A DNA stretch of 39,464 nt from an uncultured Clostridia bacterium. GTDB lineage: Bacteria; Bacillota; Clostridia; JAAYHZ01. This document shows, in pieces, positions 24,306 to 32,440 of this stretch. The first letter of the stretch is position 1; each line of letters begins with the position of its first letter. The notes below the pieces were generated by a model. It ran no database searches. It saw only the letters and a list, made by a program, of their open reading frames with translations, and was not told where the DNA came from. The stretch is from NCBI GenBank assembly GCA_937894465.1, contig CALCRE010000207.1, positions 1-39,464 of the forward strand, given 5' to 3'. The position numbers and the translations under genes were made by a program.

Positions 24306-24573
24306 TGCTAGGATGAAGACAATAGATATCCACAAGAATTTTACAGAAAGTTTGCGGTTGATGGAAGCAAATAAATTCCGGATAGATGGATCACTTCGGA
24401 GCAGTTGTCCTGAACTTAAGTTTACATATGTATGTAAGGGCAAACGGGAAGTCCCGTTACAGACAAAGGTTTTGTTAGAGACTGGTTAAACGTTCGTATA
24501 CGGACAAAGAAAGGGATATAACTATAAATAATTATACCCCGTCTCTTCATCATATGAAGAGGCGGGGTTTTTT
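24306..24573 (+). promoter_or_regulatory. T-box riboswitch, specifier AUC (Ile), divergent antiterminator
   Basis: Stem I is readable: TGCT/AGCA (24306-24309 with 24400-24403), a kink-turn-like loop AGGAT/GG, GAAG/CTTC (24315-24318 with 24394-24397), the specifier loop, GAATTT/AAATTC (24336-24341 with 24373-24378), the AG bulge AGAAAG, and TTTGC/GCAAA capped by GGTTGATGGAA. The triplet before ACTTCGGAGC is ATC (24390-24392), an Ile codon. AACGGGAAGTCCCGTT near 24445 fits the stem II pseudoknot region. The usual AGGGTGGNACCGCG is absent; instead AGAGAC (24477-24482) is followed by TGGT and pairs with GTCTCT (24541-24546), which also belongs to the terminator. Confidence 0.8.
24537..24573 (+). 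terminator. Conditional terminator of the ilv T-box
   Basis: CCCCGTCTCTTCA / TGAAGAGGCGGGG (24537-24549 with 24555-24567, one G-T pair), loop TCATA, then six T. Two upstream pairings compete for its 5' arm: AGAGAC with GTCTCT, and GGGATATAACTAT with ATAATTATACCCC (24513-24525 with 24528-24540). Confidence 0.92.
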
Positions 24574-24609
24574 AAAACAAAAAATAGTTATACATAAAGG
24601 AGGTTTTCC

Positions 24610-25107
24610 ATGAATAGTCACATAGTATCGTTTCTAGTGTCGAATCATCCGGGCGTTTTGTACAGAATTACCGGATTGTTCAGAAGAAGAGGATATAACA
24701 TCGACAGTATTACGGTGGGAGTAACCACCGATCCGAAATTTTCGAGGATCACCATTGTCCTTCATGCCGATGATCGGTTATTAGAACAGATCGTCAACCA
24801 ATTAAAAAAATTGATCGATGTGAAAAAGGTAAAGATTCTAAAACAGGAAGATTCGGTTTTACGGGAAATGGCTTTGGTAAAGGTGAAGTTGAATCAGGAA
24901 GAACGGGTTAAGATCATGGAGACGGTAGAAACGTTGTCCGGACGAGTAGTGGACATCGGTGTGGAAACTTTCATGGTTCAATTTTACGGCAGTTATGAAG
25001 TAATTAATAACGCCATCTCTACGTTGGAGCCTTTCGGTATTGTAGAGGTGGCCAGAACCGGGATGGTAGCCGTTCAAAGAGGCGATGACACGATCAATGA
25101 TCAGTGA
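24610..25107 (+). CDS. ilvN: Acetolactate synthase, small regulatory subunit
   Basis: 165 residues. An N-terminal ACT domain (HIVSFLVSNHPGVLYRITGLF then RRRGYNIDSITVG) is followed by the ALS_ss C-terminal domain. It binds valine or other end products and stimulates the catalytic subunit IlvB. ATG 24610 has AAAGGAGG. Unusually, it is the first gene of the operon while its partner ilvB lies about 7.3 kb downstream, near the end. Confidence 0.95.
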   Translation: MNSHIVSFLVSNHPGVLYRITGLFRRRGYNIDSITVGVTTDPKFSRITIVLHADDRLLEQIVNQLKKLIDVKKVKILKQEDSVLREMALVKVKLNQEERVKIMETVETLSGRVVDIGVETFMVQFYGSYEVINNAISTLEPFGIVEVARTGMVAVQRGDDTINDQ

Positions 25108-25152
25108 ATCAATAGCAAAATAAACCATATGATATAAATGGAGGAATTTTTT

Positions 25153-26154
25153 ATGGCAAAGTTATACTACAAAGAAGATTGTAAAAGGGAATACTTAGCG
25201 GACAAGAAAATCGCAATTATTGGGTACGGCAGCCAGGGGCATGCCCATGCTCTTAATCTGCATGAATCGGGTTTTGATGTTTGTGTTGGGCTGTATGAGG
25301 GAAGCAAGTCCTGGAGTATAGCCGAAAAGGCCGGATTGCAAGTATATACCGCAAAAGAAGCAGCGGAGAAATCTGACATAATCGTTATGCTTGTTAATGA
25401 TGAAAAGCAACCGGCGATCTATAACGAATCCGTATTACCATCATTAAAAGCAGGTAAGTACTTGATGTTTGCACACGGATTTAATATTCACTACGGGCAA
25501 ATCATACCTCCGGAAGATGTGAACGTATTCATGATCGCTCCAAAAGGCCCCGGTCACACTGTTCGTTCCGAATATCAAAAAGGTCAAGGAGTTCCGTGTT
25601 TGGTAGCGGTTCATAGGGATTATTCAAAGGATACATTGGATGTGGCATTAGCTTATGCACAAGGCATCGGTGGAGATCGTGCAGGAATTCTGCAAACAAC
25701 ATTCAAAGAAGAAACTGAAACAGACCTGTTCGGGGAACAAGCGGTTCTGTGTGGTGGCGTAAGCGAATTGATGAAAGCCGGGTTCGACACACTCGTTGAA
25801 GCAGGATACGAACCGGAAAGCGCATATTTTGAATGCTTGCATGAAATGAAGCTGATCATTGACTTGGTGAATAAAGGAGGTCTTTCTTTTATGAGATACT
25901 CCATTAGTGACACAGCAGAATATGGAGACTATACCGTAGGCCGTAGAATCATCACCGACGATACCCGTAAGGAAATGAAAAAAGTCTTACAAGAAATCCA
26001 AGAAGGTGAATTTGCAAGAAAGTGGCTTTTGGAAAACAAAGCGGGAAGACCCTATTTTATGTCCAGAAGAAGAATGGAGAGCGAGCATTTATTGGAGAAA
26101 ACGGGTAAAAAGTTAAGAGCTATGATGCCCTGGTATAACAAAGAGAAAGAATAA
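25153..26154 (+). CDS. ilvC: Ketol-acid reductoisomerase, class I
   Basis: 333 residues. N-terminal Rossmann domain with GYGSQGHAHALNL, then the knotted C-terminal domain with the Mg2+ ligands in FKEETETDLFGEQAVLCGG. It turns acetolactate or acetohydroxybutyrate into dihydroxy acids. The cofactor loop reads VGLYEGSKSW; the acidic residue where NADPH enzymes normally have basic or Ser contacts leaves NADH use possible (inference). ATG 25153 follows GGAGGAA; the ATG at 25138 is before this site. Confidence 0.96.
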   Translation: MAKLYYKEDCKREYLADKKIAIIGYGSQGHAHALNLHESGFDVCVGLYEGSKSWSIAEKAGLQVYTAKEAAEKSDIIVMLVNDEKQPAIYNESVLPSLKAGKYLMFAHGFNIHYGQIIPPEDVNVFMIAPKGPGHTVRSEYQKGQGVPCLVAVHRDYSKDTLDVALAYAQGIGGDRAGILQTTFKEETETDLFGEQAVLCGGVSELMKAGFDTLVEAGYEPESAYFECLHEMKLIIDLVNKGGLSFMRYSISDTAEYGDYTVGRRIITDDTRKEMKKVLQEIQEGEFARKWLLENKAGRPYFMSRRRMESEHLLEKTGKKLRAMMPWYNKEKE

Positions 26155-26294
26155 ATTTTACTAAGGGAGAAATCCTGTGCAGGATTGCCCCTTTCAACCA
26201 TGCTTGCATGGATATCTTCTATATATTAATAGAATATATTAGAAAGAAAAAAGTGTTTTGTTTCGTTTTTGTATCATGATTGGAAGGATGTCAA
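26155..26294 (+). other. Intergenic hairpins between ilvC and cimA
   Basis: A composite hairpin, AAGGG..AATCCT-GTGC-AGGATT..CCCTT (26163-26193), and a perfect small one, CCATGC-TT-GCATGG (26198-26211), are followed by A/T-rich DNA. Neither is followed by a T-run, so they are more likely RNA stability or processing elements than terminators. This is the only long gap inside the operon. Confidence 0.4.
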
Positions 26295-27881
26295 ATGGAT
26301 AATAATAAAGTATATATATTTGATTCAACACTAAGAGATGGCGCTCAAGCAAAAGGGATATCATTTTCCTTGTCTGACAAACTACATATGTTAAAATTGC
26401 TGGATTCATTAGGAATCGACTATATTGAAGCTGGAAACCCCGCTTCCAATCCTAAAGAAAAAATGTTTTTTGAAAAAGCCAAGGAACTGAAACTACAATA
26501 TGCAAAGCTGACCGCTTTTGGCAGTACCAGGAGAAAAAACAGCTGTATGTCGGATGATCCCGGAATTCAAGCATTGTTATCGGCAGAAACCGATGTTGTG
26601 GCTATTTTTGGAAAGACTTGGGATATGCATGTCACCCATATATTGCAAACGACTTTAGAAGAGAATTTGAATATGGTCAGAGAAACGATATCCTTCTTTA
26701 AGGGAAAAGGGAAAGAAGTGGTGTTTGACGCGGAGCACTTTTTCGACGGATACAAAGCCAATCCCTCCTACGCCCTCAGTGTTTTAAAAGCAGCGGAGGA
26801 AGGGGGAGCCGACTGTTTGGTGTTGTGCGATACCAACGGAGGAACATTGACTCATGAAGTGGTGGATATCATGGAGGATGTCAACCTGAATACCAAAACT
26901 ATGCTCGGCATTCACGCACACAACGATTCCGAAACCGCAGTGTCCAATTCATTATCCGCTGTCTTATTAGGTGCACGGCATGTGCAGGGTACGTTTATCG
27001 GTTTCGGTGAACGATGCGGGAATACAAGATTGACCTCAGTTATTCCTAATCTTCAATTGAAAATGGGTTATCAATGCATTCCGGAGGAAAAAGTGGCTTT
27101 ATTGACTTCCGCAGCCAGGGAAGCTGCAGAAATTTCCAATGCCGCATTGGAGGAAAAGCTTCCTTATGTCGGTCATGATGCTTTTGCACACAAAGGAGGA
27201 ATGCATATTGACGGGGTCAGGAAGGTACAAGAATCATTTGAGCATATCAAACCGGAGCTTGTTGGGAATAAAAGAAGTTTCTTAATATCCGAAGTCGCCG
27301 GAAGAAGCGCATTGCTGTTGAAGCTTCAACACAGATTCCCGGAATTGACCCAAGACAAGGATGCTTTGCAAAAAATTACGAACAAAATAAAGGAATTAGA
27401 GCAACAAGGATATAGCTTCGAAGGTGCTGAAAGCAGCTTTGAATTGATCGTGTTGAAGGAATTGGGACAACATAAACCCGCTTTTAAGCTCGAGCACTTT
27501 AAAGTCATCGACGAACACACTGAAAACAAATCACAATTCGCATCTTATGCAGTGGTAAAGGTCAATGTGGACGGCGTCATGAGAATGGCGGCGGCGGAGG
27601 GAAACGGTCCTGTAAATGCTTTGGATAAAGCGTTACGAGAGGCCTTGGTAGAATTTTATCCGGAATTAAAACAAATTGTTCTGCAAGACTACAAGGTTCG
27701 TGTATTGGATACAAAGATGGCGACTGCGGCGGTGGTTCGCGTTGTCATCGAGTCCGGGGACGGAGAACATGAATGGACGACGTTAGGTGTTTCCGGAGAC
27801 GTTATTGAAGCCAGTTTGATTGCTTTAATCGATTCAATTGAATACAAATTATGGGAAGTAAAATCTAAAAAGGAGCGATAA
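26295..27881 (+). CDS. cimA: (R)-citramalate synthase
   Basis: 528 residues, the length of the citramalate synthase subfamily of the LeuA/homocitrate synthase superfamily. The barrel opens with YIFDSTLRDGAQAKGISFSL (in LeuA the motif is usually TLRDGEQ), continues with EAGNP, AHNDSETAVSN, GTFIGFGERCGN and the metal His motif HKGGMHIDGV; the C-terminal third is the LeuA dimer/allosteric domain, the usual site of Ile feedback. It condenses pyruvate and acetyl-CoA to citramalate for threonine-independent isoleucine synthesis. ATG 26295 follows GGAAGGATG. A 2-isopropylmalate synthase is less likely because of the DGAQ signature and length. Confidence 0.88.
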   Translation: MDNNKVYIFDSTLRDGAQAKGISFSLSDKLHMLKLLDSLGIDYIEAGNPASNPKEKMFFEKAKELKLQYAKLTAFGSTRRKNSCMSDDPGIQALLSAETDVVAIFGKTWDMHVTHILQTTLEENLNMVRETISFFKGKGKEVVFDAEHFFDGYKANPSYALSVLKAAEEGGADCLVLCDTNGGTLTHEVVDIMEDVNLNTKTMLGIHAHNDSETAVSNSLSAVLLGARHVQGTFIGFGERCGNTRLTSVIPNLQLKMGYQCIPEEKVALLTSAAREAAEISNAALEEKLPYVGHDAFAHKGGMHIDGVRKVQESFEHIKPELVGNKRSFLISEVAGRSALLLKLQHRFPELTQDKDALQKITNKIKELEQQGYSFEGAESSFELIVLKELGQHKPAFKLEHFKVIDEHTENKSQFASYAVVKVNVDGVMRMAAAEGNGPVNALDKALREALVEFYPELKQIVLQDYKVRVLDTKMATAAVVRVVIESGDGEHEWTTLGVSGDVIEASLIALIDSIEYKLWEVKSKKER

Positions 27882-29149
27882 TGATTATGGGAATGACAAT
27901 GACACAAAAGATATTGGCCAAAAAGGCAAATCTGCCGGAAGTTAAGGCGGGCCAATTTATCAACTGTCAAGTGGATATGATATTAGGCAATGATGTAACC
28001 GCACCGGTTGCCATTAAGGAAATGGAAAGAAAGAATGTCAAAGAAGTGTTTGACAAAACGAAAATTGCTTTGGTTCCCGATCACTTTACTCCGAATAAGG
28101 ACATTAAAGCTGCGGAAAATTGCAAATGTATGAGACAGTTTGCTTACAATATGGGCATCAAGCACTATTTTGAAGTAGGGGAAATGGGCGTGGAACACGC
28201 TTTATTACCTGAGCAAGGACTGGTGACGGCAGGGGATTTGATCATCGGAGCGGATTCTCATACCTGTACTTACGGTGCATTAGGTGCATTTTCCACCGGT
28301 GTAGGTAGCACGGATATAGCAGCGGCTATGACAAACGGCTATTCTTGGTTCAAGGTTCCTTCGGCATTACGGTTTCGTTTGACCGGAAAGCTACAACCGC
28401 ATGTTTCGGGTAAGGATGTGATCCTTCATATCATCGGGAGGATCGGTGTGGACGGAGCGTTGTACAAATCCATGGAGTTTTGCGGAGACGGTATCGCGAG
28501 TCTAACCATAGATGACCGCTTTACCATGGCTAACATGGCAATAGAAGCCGGAGCGAAAAACGGTATTTTCCCGGTGGATGATATTACTCTTCAATATATT
28601 AAGGAACATTCTACAAAAGATTATGAGGTGTTTGAAGCCGATGAGGATGCCGAATACGATGAAACCTATACGATTGATCTTTCCAAAGTGCCATTGACAG
28701 TGGCGTTCCCACACTTACCGGATAATGTAAGACCAGTGGACCAAGCATCGGATATCACCATAGATCAAGTGGTGATCGGGTCTTGTACAAACGGAAGATT
28801 GTCCGATTTGAAGGTGGCTGCAGAGGTCTTCAAAGGCCGAAAGGTAAAAAAGGGCGTCAGGGTAATTGTGATCCCGGCAACGCAGAAGATTTGGACGGAA
28901 GCTATGAAACTAGGCTATTTCGAGATATTCGTAGAAGCAGGATGCGTAGTGAGCACGCCTACTTGCGGACCATGCTTAGGAGGCCATATGGGTATATTGG
29001 CAGCAGGTGAAAGAGCTGTTGCAACCACAAATCGTAACTTCAAGGGTAGGATGGGGCATGTTTTGTCTGAAGTTTATCTGGCAAACCCGGCAGTGGCGGC
29101 AGCCAGTGCTATAGCAGGTAAAATAGTGGGTCCGGATCAGCTGGACTGA
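27881..29149 (+). CDS. leuC: 3-isopropylmalate / citramalate dehydratase, large subunit
   Basis: 422 residues, the bacterial/archaeal short LeuC type. Iron-sulfur ligands: Cys in VVIGSCTNGR and the pair in TPTCGPCLGGH; substrate motifs GADSHTCTYGALGAF and GVGSTDIA. With LeuD it isomerises 2-isopropylmalate and, in the citramalate route, citramalate to methylmalate via citraconate. ATG 27881 shares a base with the cimA stop (TAATG) and follows AAGGAG. Confidence 0.95.
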   Translation: MIMGMTMTQKILAKKANLPEVKAGQFINCQVDMILGNDVTAPVAIKEMERKNVKEVFDKTKIALVPDHFTPNKDIKAAENCKCMRQFAYNMGIKHYFEVGEMGVEHALLPEQGLVTAGDLIIGADSHTCTYGALGAFSTGVGSTDIAAAMTNGYSWFKVPSALRFRLTGKLQPHVSGKDVILHIIGRIGVDGALYKSMEFCGDGIASLTIDDRFTMANMAIEAGAKNGIFPVDDITLQYIKEHSTKDYEVFEADEDAEYDETYTIDLSKVPLTVAFPHLPDNVRPVDQASDITIDQVVIGSCTNGRLSDLKVAAEVFKGRKVKKGVRVIVIPATQKIWTEAMKLGYFEIFVEAGCVVSTPTCGPCLGGHMGILAAGERAVATTNRNFKGRMGHVLSEVYLANPAVAAASAIAGKIVGPDQLD

Positions 29150-29173
29150 TCTTTGATGAAGGAGGATATGATG

Positions 29174-29656
29174 ATGAATATTCAAGGTAAGGCTTTTAAA
29201 TACGGGGATCATGTGGATACCGACGTTATTATACCGGCAAGGTACTTAAACACCACCGACCCGGACGAACTGGCACAACATTGTATGGAAGACATCGACA
29301 AGGAATTTATAAAGCAGGTAAAAGACGGAGATATCATGGTGGCCGGAATCAATTTTGGATGCGGGTCCTCCAGAGAGCATGCACCCATTGCTATTAAGGC
29401 AGCCGGCATTCGATGCGTGATTGCCAAATCCTTTGCCCGCATTTTCTTTCGAAATGCGATCAATACCGGTTTGACCATTATGGAATGCGAAGATGCAGCT
29501 CGTGAAATTAAACAAGGGGATGAAGTTAAGGTGGATGTTGCTACCGGAACCATTACCAATATCACTTCGGGCAAGGTATACAAGGCACAGCCCTTCCCGG
29601 ACTTTTTACAGAAAATTATCTCGGCCGGCGGATTATTGAACACTTTGGATTTATGA
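29174..29656 (+). CDS. leuD: 3-isopropylmalate / citramalate dehydratase, small subunit
   Basis: 160 residues. Motifs KYGDHVDTDVIIPARYL, GINFGCGSSREHAPIA and AKSFARIFFRNAINTG are those of the swivelling domain that closes over the LeuC cluster. Three consecutive ATGs (29168, 29171, 29174) follow GGAGGA; 29174 gives the best spacing and the usual N-terminus MNIQGKAFKYGD. Confidence 0.95.
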   Translation: MNIQGKAFKYGDHVDTDVIIPARYLNTTDPDELAQHCMEDIDKEFIKQVKDGDIMVAGINFGCGSSREHAPIAIKAAGIRCVIAKSFARIFFRNAINTGLTIMECEDAAREIKQGDEVKVDVATGTITNITSGKVYKAQPFPDFLQKIISAGGLLNTLDL

Positions 29657-29675
29657 TTGATATAGGAGAATAATT

Positions 29676-30734
29676 ATGACATACAATTTAGCGGTGATAC
29701 CGGGAGACGGTATCGGGCCTGAAGTCATGAAAGAGGCCGTTAAGGTTTTGGACTTTGTGGCAAAAAAATTTGATTTGGATATTCGATACACCTATTTGAA
29801 AGCAGGGGGATGTGCATACGATGAATTCGGGGATCCCTTGCCGGATGAAACATTGAATACAGCGATAAAAAGCGATGCAGTTTTGCTAGGTGCGGTAGGA
29901 GGTTATGCTTGGGATGAACTGCCGGTGGATAAAAGACCGGAGAAGGCCTTATTGGGGCTTCGAAAATCCCTAGGTTTATTTGCCAACTTGAGGCCGGCGG
30001 TTCTTTTTCCGCAGTTAGCGGATGCCTGTCCTTTAAAAGACGAGATCATCGGAGATGGACTTGATATTCTGGTGGTGCGTGAGCTAACCGGTGGAATCTA
30101 TTTTGGTAAAAGAGGAACTGATGAAAACGGTGCGTTTGATACATTGTACTACAGTGTGCCGGAGATCGAAAGAATTACCCATGTGGCCATGAAGGCTGCT
30201 ATGAAACGAAACAAAAAGGTTATGAGTGTTGATAAAGCCAATATATTGGATTCATCACGTTTGTGGAGAAAAACAGTCAAGAGGGTTGCGCTAGAGTACC
30301 CTGAAATACAGTTGGATCATATGTATGTGGATAATGCATCCATGCAATTGATCCGAAAACCCGGCCAGTTCGATGTAATCGTTACCGGGAATATGTTCGG
30401 TGATATTTTATCCGATGAAGCTTCCATGCTGACCGGATCCATCGGCATGTTGCCTTCGGCCAGCTTAGGGGAAGGGCATGCGGGGATGTATGAGCCGGTT
30501 CACGGATCTGCTCCGGATATTGCAAGAAAGAACCTAGCCAATCCTTTGGCGACTATTTTGTCTGTATCCATGATGCTACGATATTCCTTCGGTTTGGATG
30601 AAGCCGCAAAATGTGTGGAAGACGCAGTATCAAAAACCTTGGATGAGGGATATAGGACAGCTGATATAGCAGGAAACAGTCATCATATTATAGGAACAAG
30701 AGAAATGGGAGATGCCGTTTCGAAAAACATATGA
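29676..30734 (+). CDS. leuB: 3-isopropylmalate dehydrogenase
   Basis: 352 residues. Motifs: PGDGIGPEVM, LRKSLGLFANLRP, VRELTGGIYFG, the Lys in DKANIL, the Asp site DNASMQLI and MFGDILSDEASMLTGSIGMLPSAS. An NAD-dependent oxidative decarboxylase; next to cimA it probably also oxidises erythro-3-methylmalate to 2-oxobutyrate. ATG 29676 follows AGGAGAA. Confidence 0.95.
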   Translation: MTYNLAVIPGDGIGPEVMKEAVKVLDFVAKKFDLDIRYTYLKAGGCAYDEFGDPLPDETLNTAIKSDAVLLGAVGGYAWDELPVDKRPEKALLGLRKSLGLFANLRPAVLFPQLADACPLKDEIIGDGLDILVVRELTGGIYFGKRGTDENGAFDTLYYSVPEIERITHVAMKAAMKRNKKVMSVDKANILDSSRLWRKTVKRVALEYPEIQLDHMYVDNASMQLIRKPGQFDVIVTGNMFGDILSDEASMLTGSIGMLPSASLGEGHAGMYEPVHGSAPDIARKNLANPLATILSVSMMLRYSFGLDEAAKCVEDAVSKTLDEGYRTADIAGNSHHIIGTREMGDAVSKNI

Positions 30735-30747
30735 AAGGTAAAAAAGA

Positions 30748-32409
30748 ATGAAAAGTGATAAAGTAAAAAAAACCGTTGTGTGTGCACCCCATCGTTCTTT
30801 GTTTAAAGCAATGGGGTTCACCGATTATGAATTAACGCTCCCCTTAATAGGGATTATCCATGCAGGGAGTGGGATTGTGCCCGGCCACATCCATTTGGAT
30901 AAGATTGCTCAAGCGGTGTCCGATGGAGTCCGGACTGCAGGTGGAACACCGGTGATGATGCCGGTGATCGGGGTGTGTGACGGCATTGCCATGGGCCATG
31001 AAGGAATGCATTACTCCCTGGCATCCAGGGAATTGATTGCCGACAGCGTGGAAACCATGCTGAATGCACATGCTTTTGATGCAGTGGTTTTAATTCCAAA
31101 CTGCGATAAAATTGTACCCGGTATGATGATGGGCGCGGCTCGTGTGAATATTCCCTCCATGGTGGTCAGCGGTGGCCCCATGCTTTCCGGTATGAACAAG
31201 GGGCAAAAAGATTTTAGTTTGTCCGATATGTTTGAAGCGGTAGGAGCTTACAGCGCGGGAAATATGGATGCTGAACAAGTAGGAGATTTGGAAAACAAGG
31301 CTTGCCCCGGGTGCGGTTCTTGTTCCGGTATGTTTACTGCAAACAGCATGAATTGTTTGACGGAAGCTTTGGGAATTGCATTACCCGGAAATGGTACAGT
31401 ACCGGCGGTTTATGCCGAGCGAATCCGTTTGGCCAAGATGACCGGAATGAAGATTTTGGAGTTGTTAAAGGAAAATATACGTCCTTCGGATATTTTCACC
31501 CCGGAAGCATTCGAAAATGCCTTGACATTGGACATGGCGTTAGGTTGCTCAACCAATTCGGTGCTACATTTACCGGCTATCGCACACGAAGCAGGTATTC
31601 AAATCAATTTGGATTATGTAAACAAGATCAGTGAAAGAACTCCTAACTTATGTCGGTTAAGCCCGGCAGGACGCCACTATATGCAAGACTTGTATGCGGC
31701 AGGAGGGGTGTCGGCAGTTTTAAACGAACTGATTAAAAACAGGTTGATCCACGAGAATTGCATGACGGTATCCGGATGCTCTATTGCCGAAAGAGTCAAA
31801 GGTAGTGAGATTTTAGATCCGGATGTGATTCGCACTTGTCAAAAACCTTATTCTAAAAAAGGCGGAATCGCTGTTTTAAGAGGGAATATTGCACCTTCCG
31901 GATGTGTGGTGAAGCAGTCGGCTGTTGATGAAAAGATGATGGTTCACACCGGCCCCGCTCGTGTTTTCGATAGTGAAGAAGAAGCAAATGCCGCTATATA
32001 CGGTGGAAAAATTCTGCCCGGGGACGTAGTGGTCATTCGATATGAAGGGCCGGCTGGAGGACCCGGGATGAGAGAAATGCTAACCCCTACATCGGCATTG
32101 GCCGGGATGGGATTGGACAAGGAAGTGGCGTTGATTACAGACGGGCGATTCAGTGGAGCAACCAGAGGTGCCGCCATCGGCCACATATCTCCGGAAGCTT
32201 TCTCAAAAGGCCCTATTGCAGCCGTTGAAGAAGGGGACAGTATCACCATCGATATTCCCCGGAAAATAATAAAATTAAATGTGGATGATGAGAAGATCGA
32301 GCAAAGGCTGAAAGCTATTCCTGAAAGAGAGGCTAAAGTAAAGAAGGGTTGGTTGTCCAGGTATGCAAAAATGGTCACCTCGGCTGACCAAGGAGCTGTT
32401 TTAAAATAA
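30748..32409 (+). CDS. ilvD: Dihydroxy-acid dehydratase
   Basis: 553 residues. Fe-S and Mg sites: VCDGIAMGHEGMHYSL, IPNCDKIVPGM, CPGCGSCSGMFTANSMN, and late TDGRFSGATRGAAIGHISPEA. It dehydrates the IlvC products to 2-oxo acids in valine and isoleucine synthesis. ATG 30748 has AAAGGT upstream and lies 13 bases after leuB. Confidence 0.96.
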   Translation: MKSDKVKKTVVCAPHRSLFKAMGFTDYELTLPLIGIIHAGSGIVPGHIHLDKIAQAVSDGVRTAGGTPVMMPVIGVCDGIAMGHEGMHYSLASRELIADSVETMLNAHAFDAVVLIPNCDKIVPGMMMGAARVNIPSMVVSGGPMLSGMNKGQKDFSLSDMFEAVGAYSAGNMDAEQVGDLENKACPGCGSCSGMFTANSMNCLTEALGIALPGNGTVPAVYAERIRLAKMTGMKILELLKENIRPSDIFTPEAFENALTLDMALGCSTNSVLHLPAIAHEAGIQINLDYVNKISERTPNLCRLSPAGRHYMQDLYAAGGVSAVLNELIKNRLIHENCMTVSGCSIAERVKGSEILDPDVIRTCQKPYSKKGGIAVLRGNIAPSGCVVKQSAVDEKMMVHTGPARVFDSEEEANAAIYGGKILPGDVVVIRYEGPAGGPGMREMLTPTSALAGMGLDKEVALITDGRFSGATRGAAIGHISPEAFSKGPIAAVEEGDSITIDIPRKIIKLNVDDEKIEQRLKAIPEREAKVKKGWLSRYAKMVTSADQGAVLK

Positions 32410-32440
32410 GTAGAAAATAAACCGGAAAGGAGAAACTTTT

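Noticed and set aside
24259..24489. 76-codon ORF in the ilv leader
   Set aside because: It starts at the -35 hexamer of the promoter, has no ribosome site and coincides with T-box stem I to the antiterminator.
26295..27881. Calling the 528-residue enzyme 2-isopropylmalate synthase (leuA)
   Set aside because: The TLRDGAQ signature and length fit citramalate synthase better, although the two families are close and a biochemical test is lacking.
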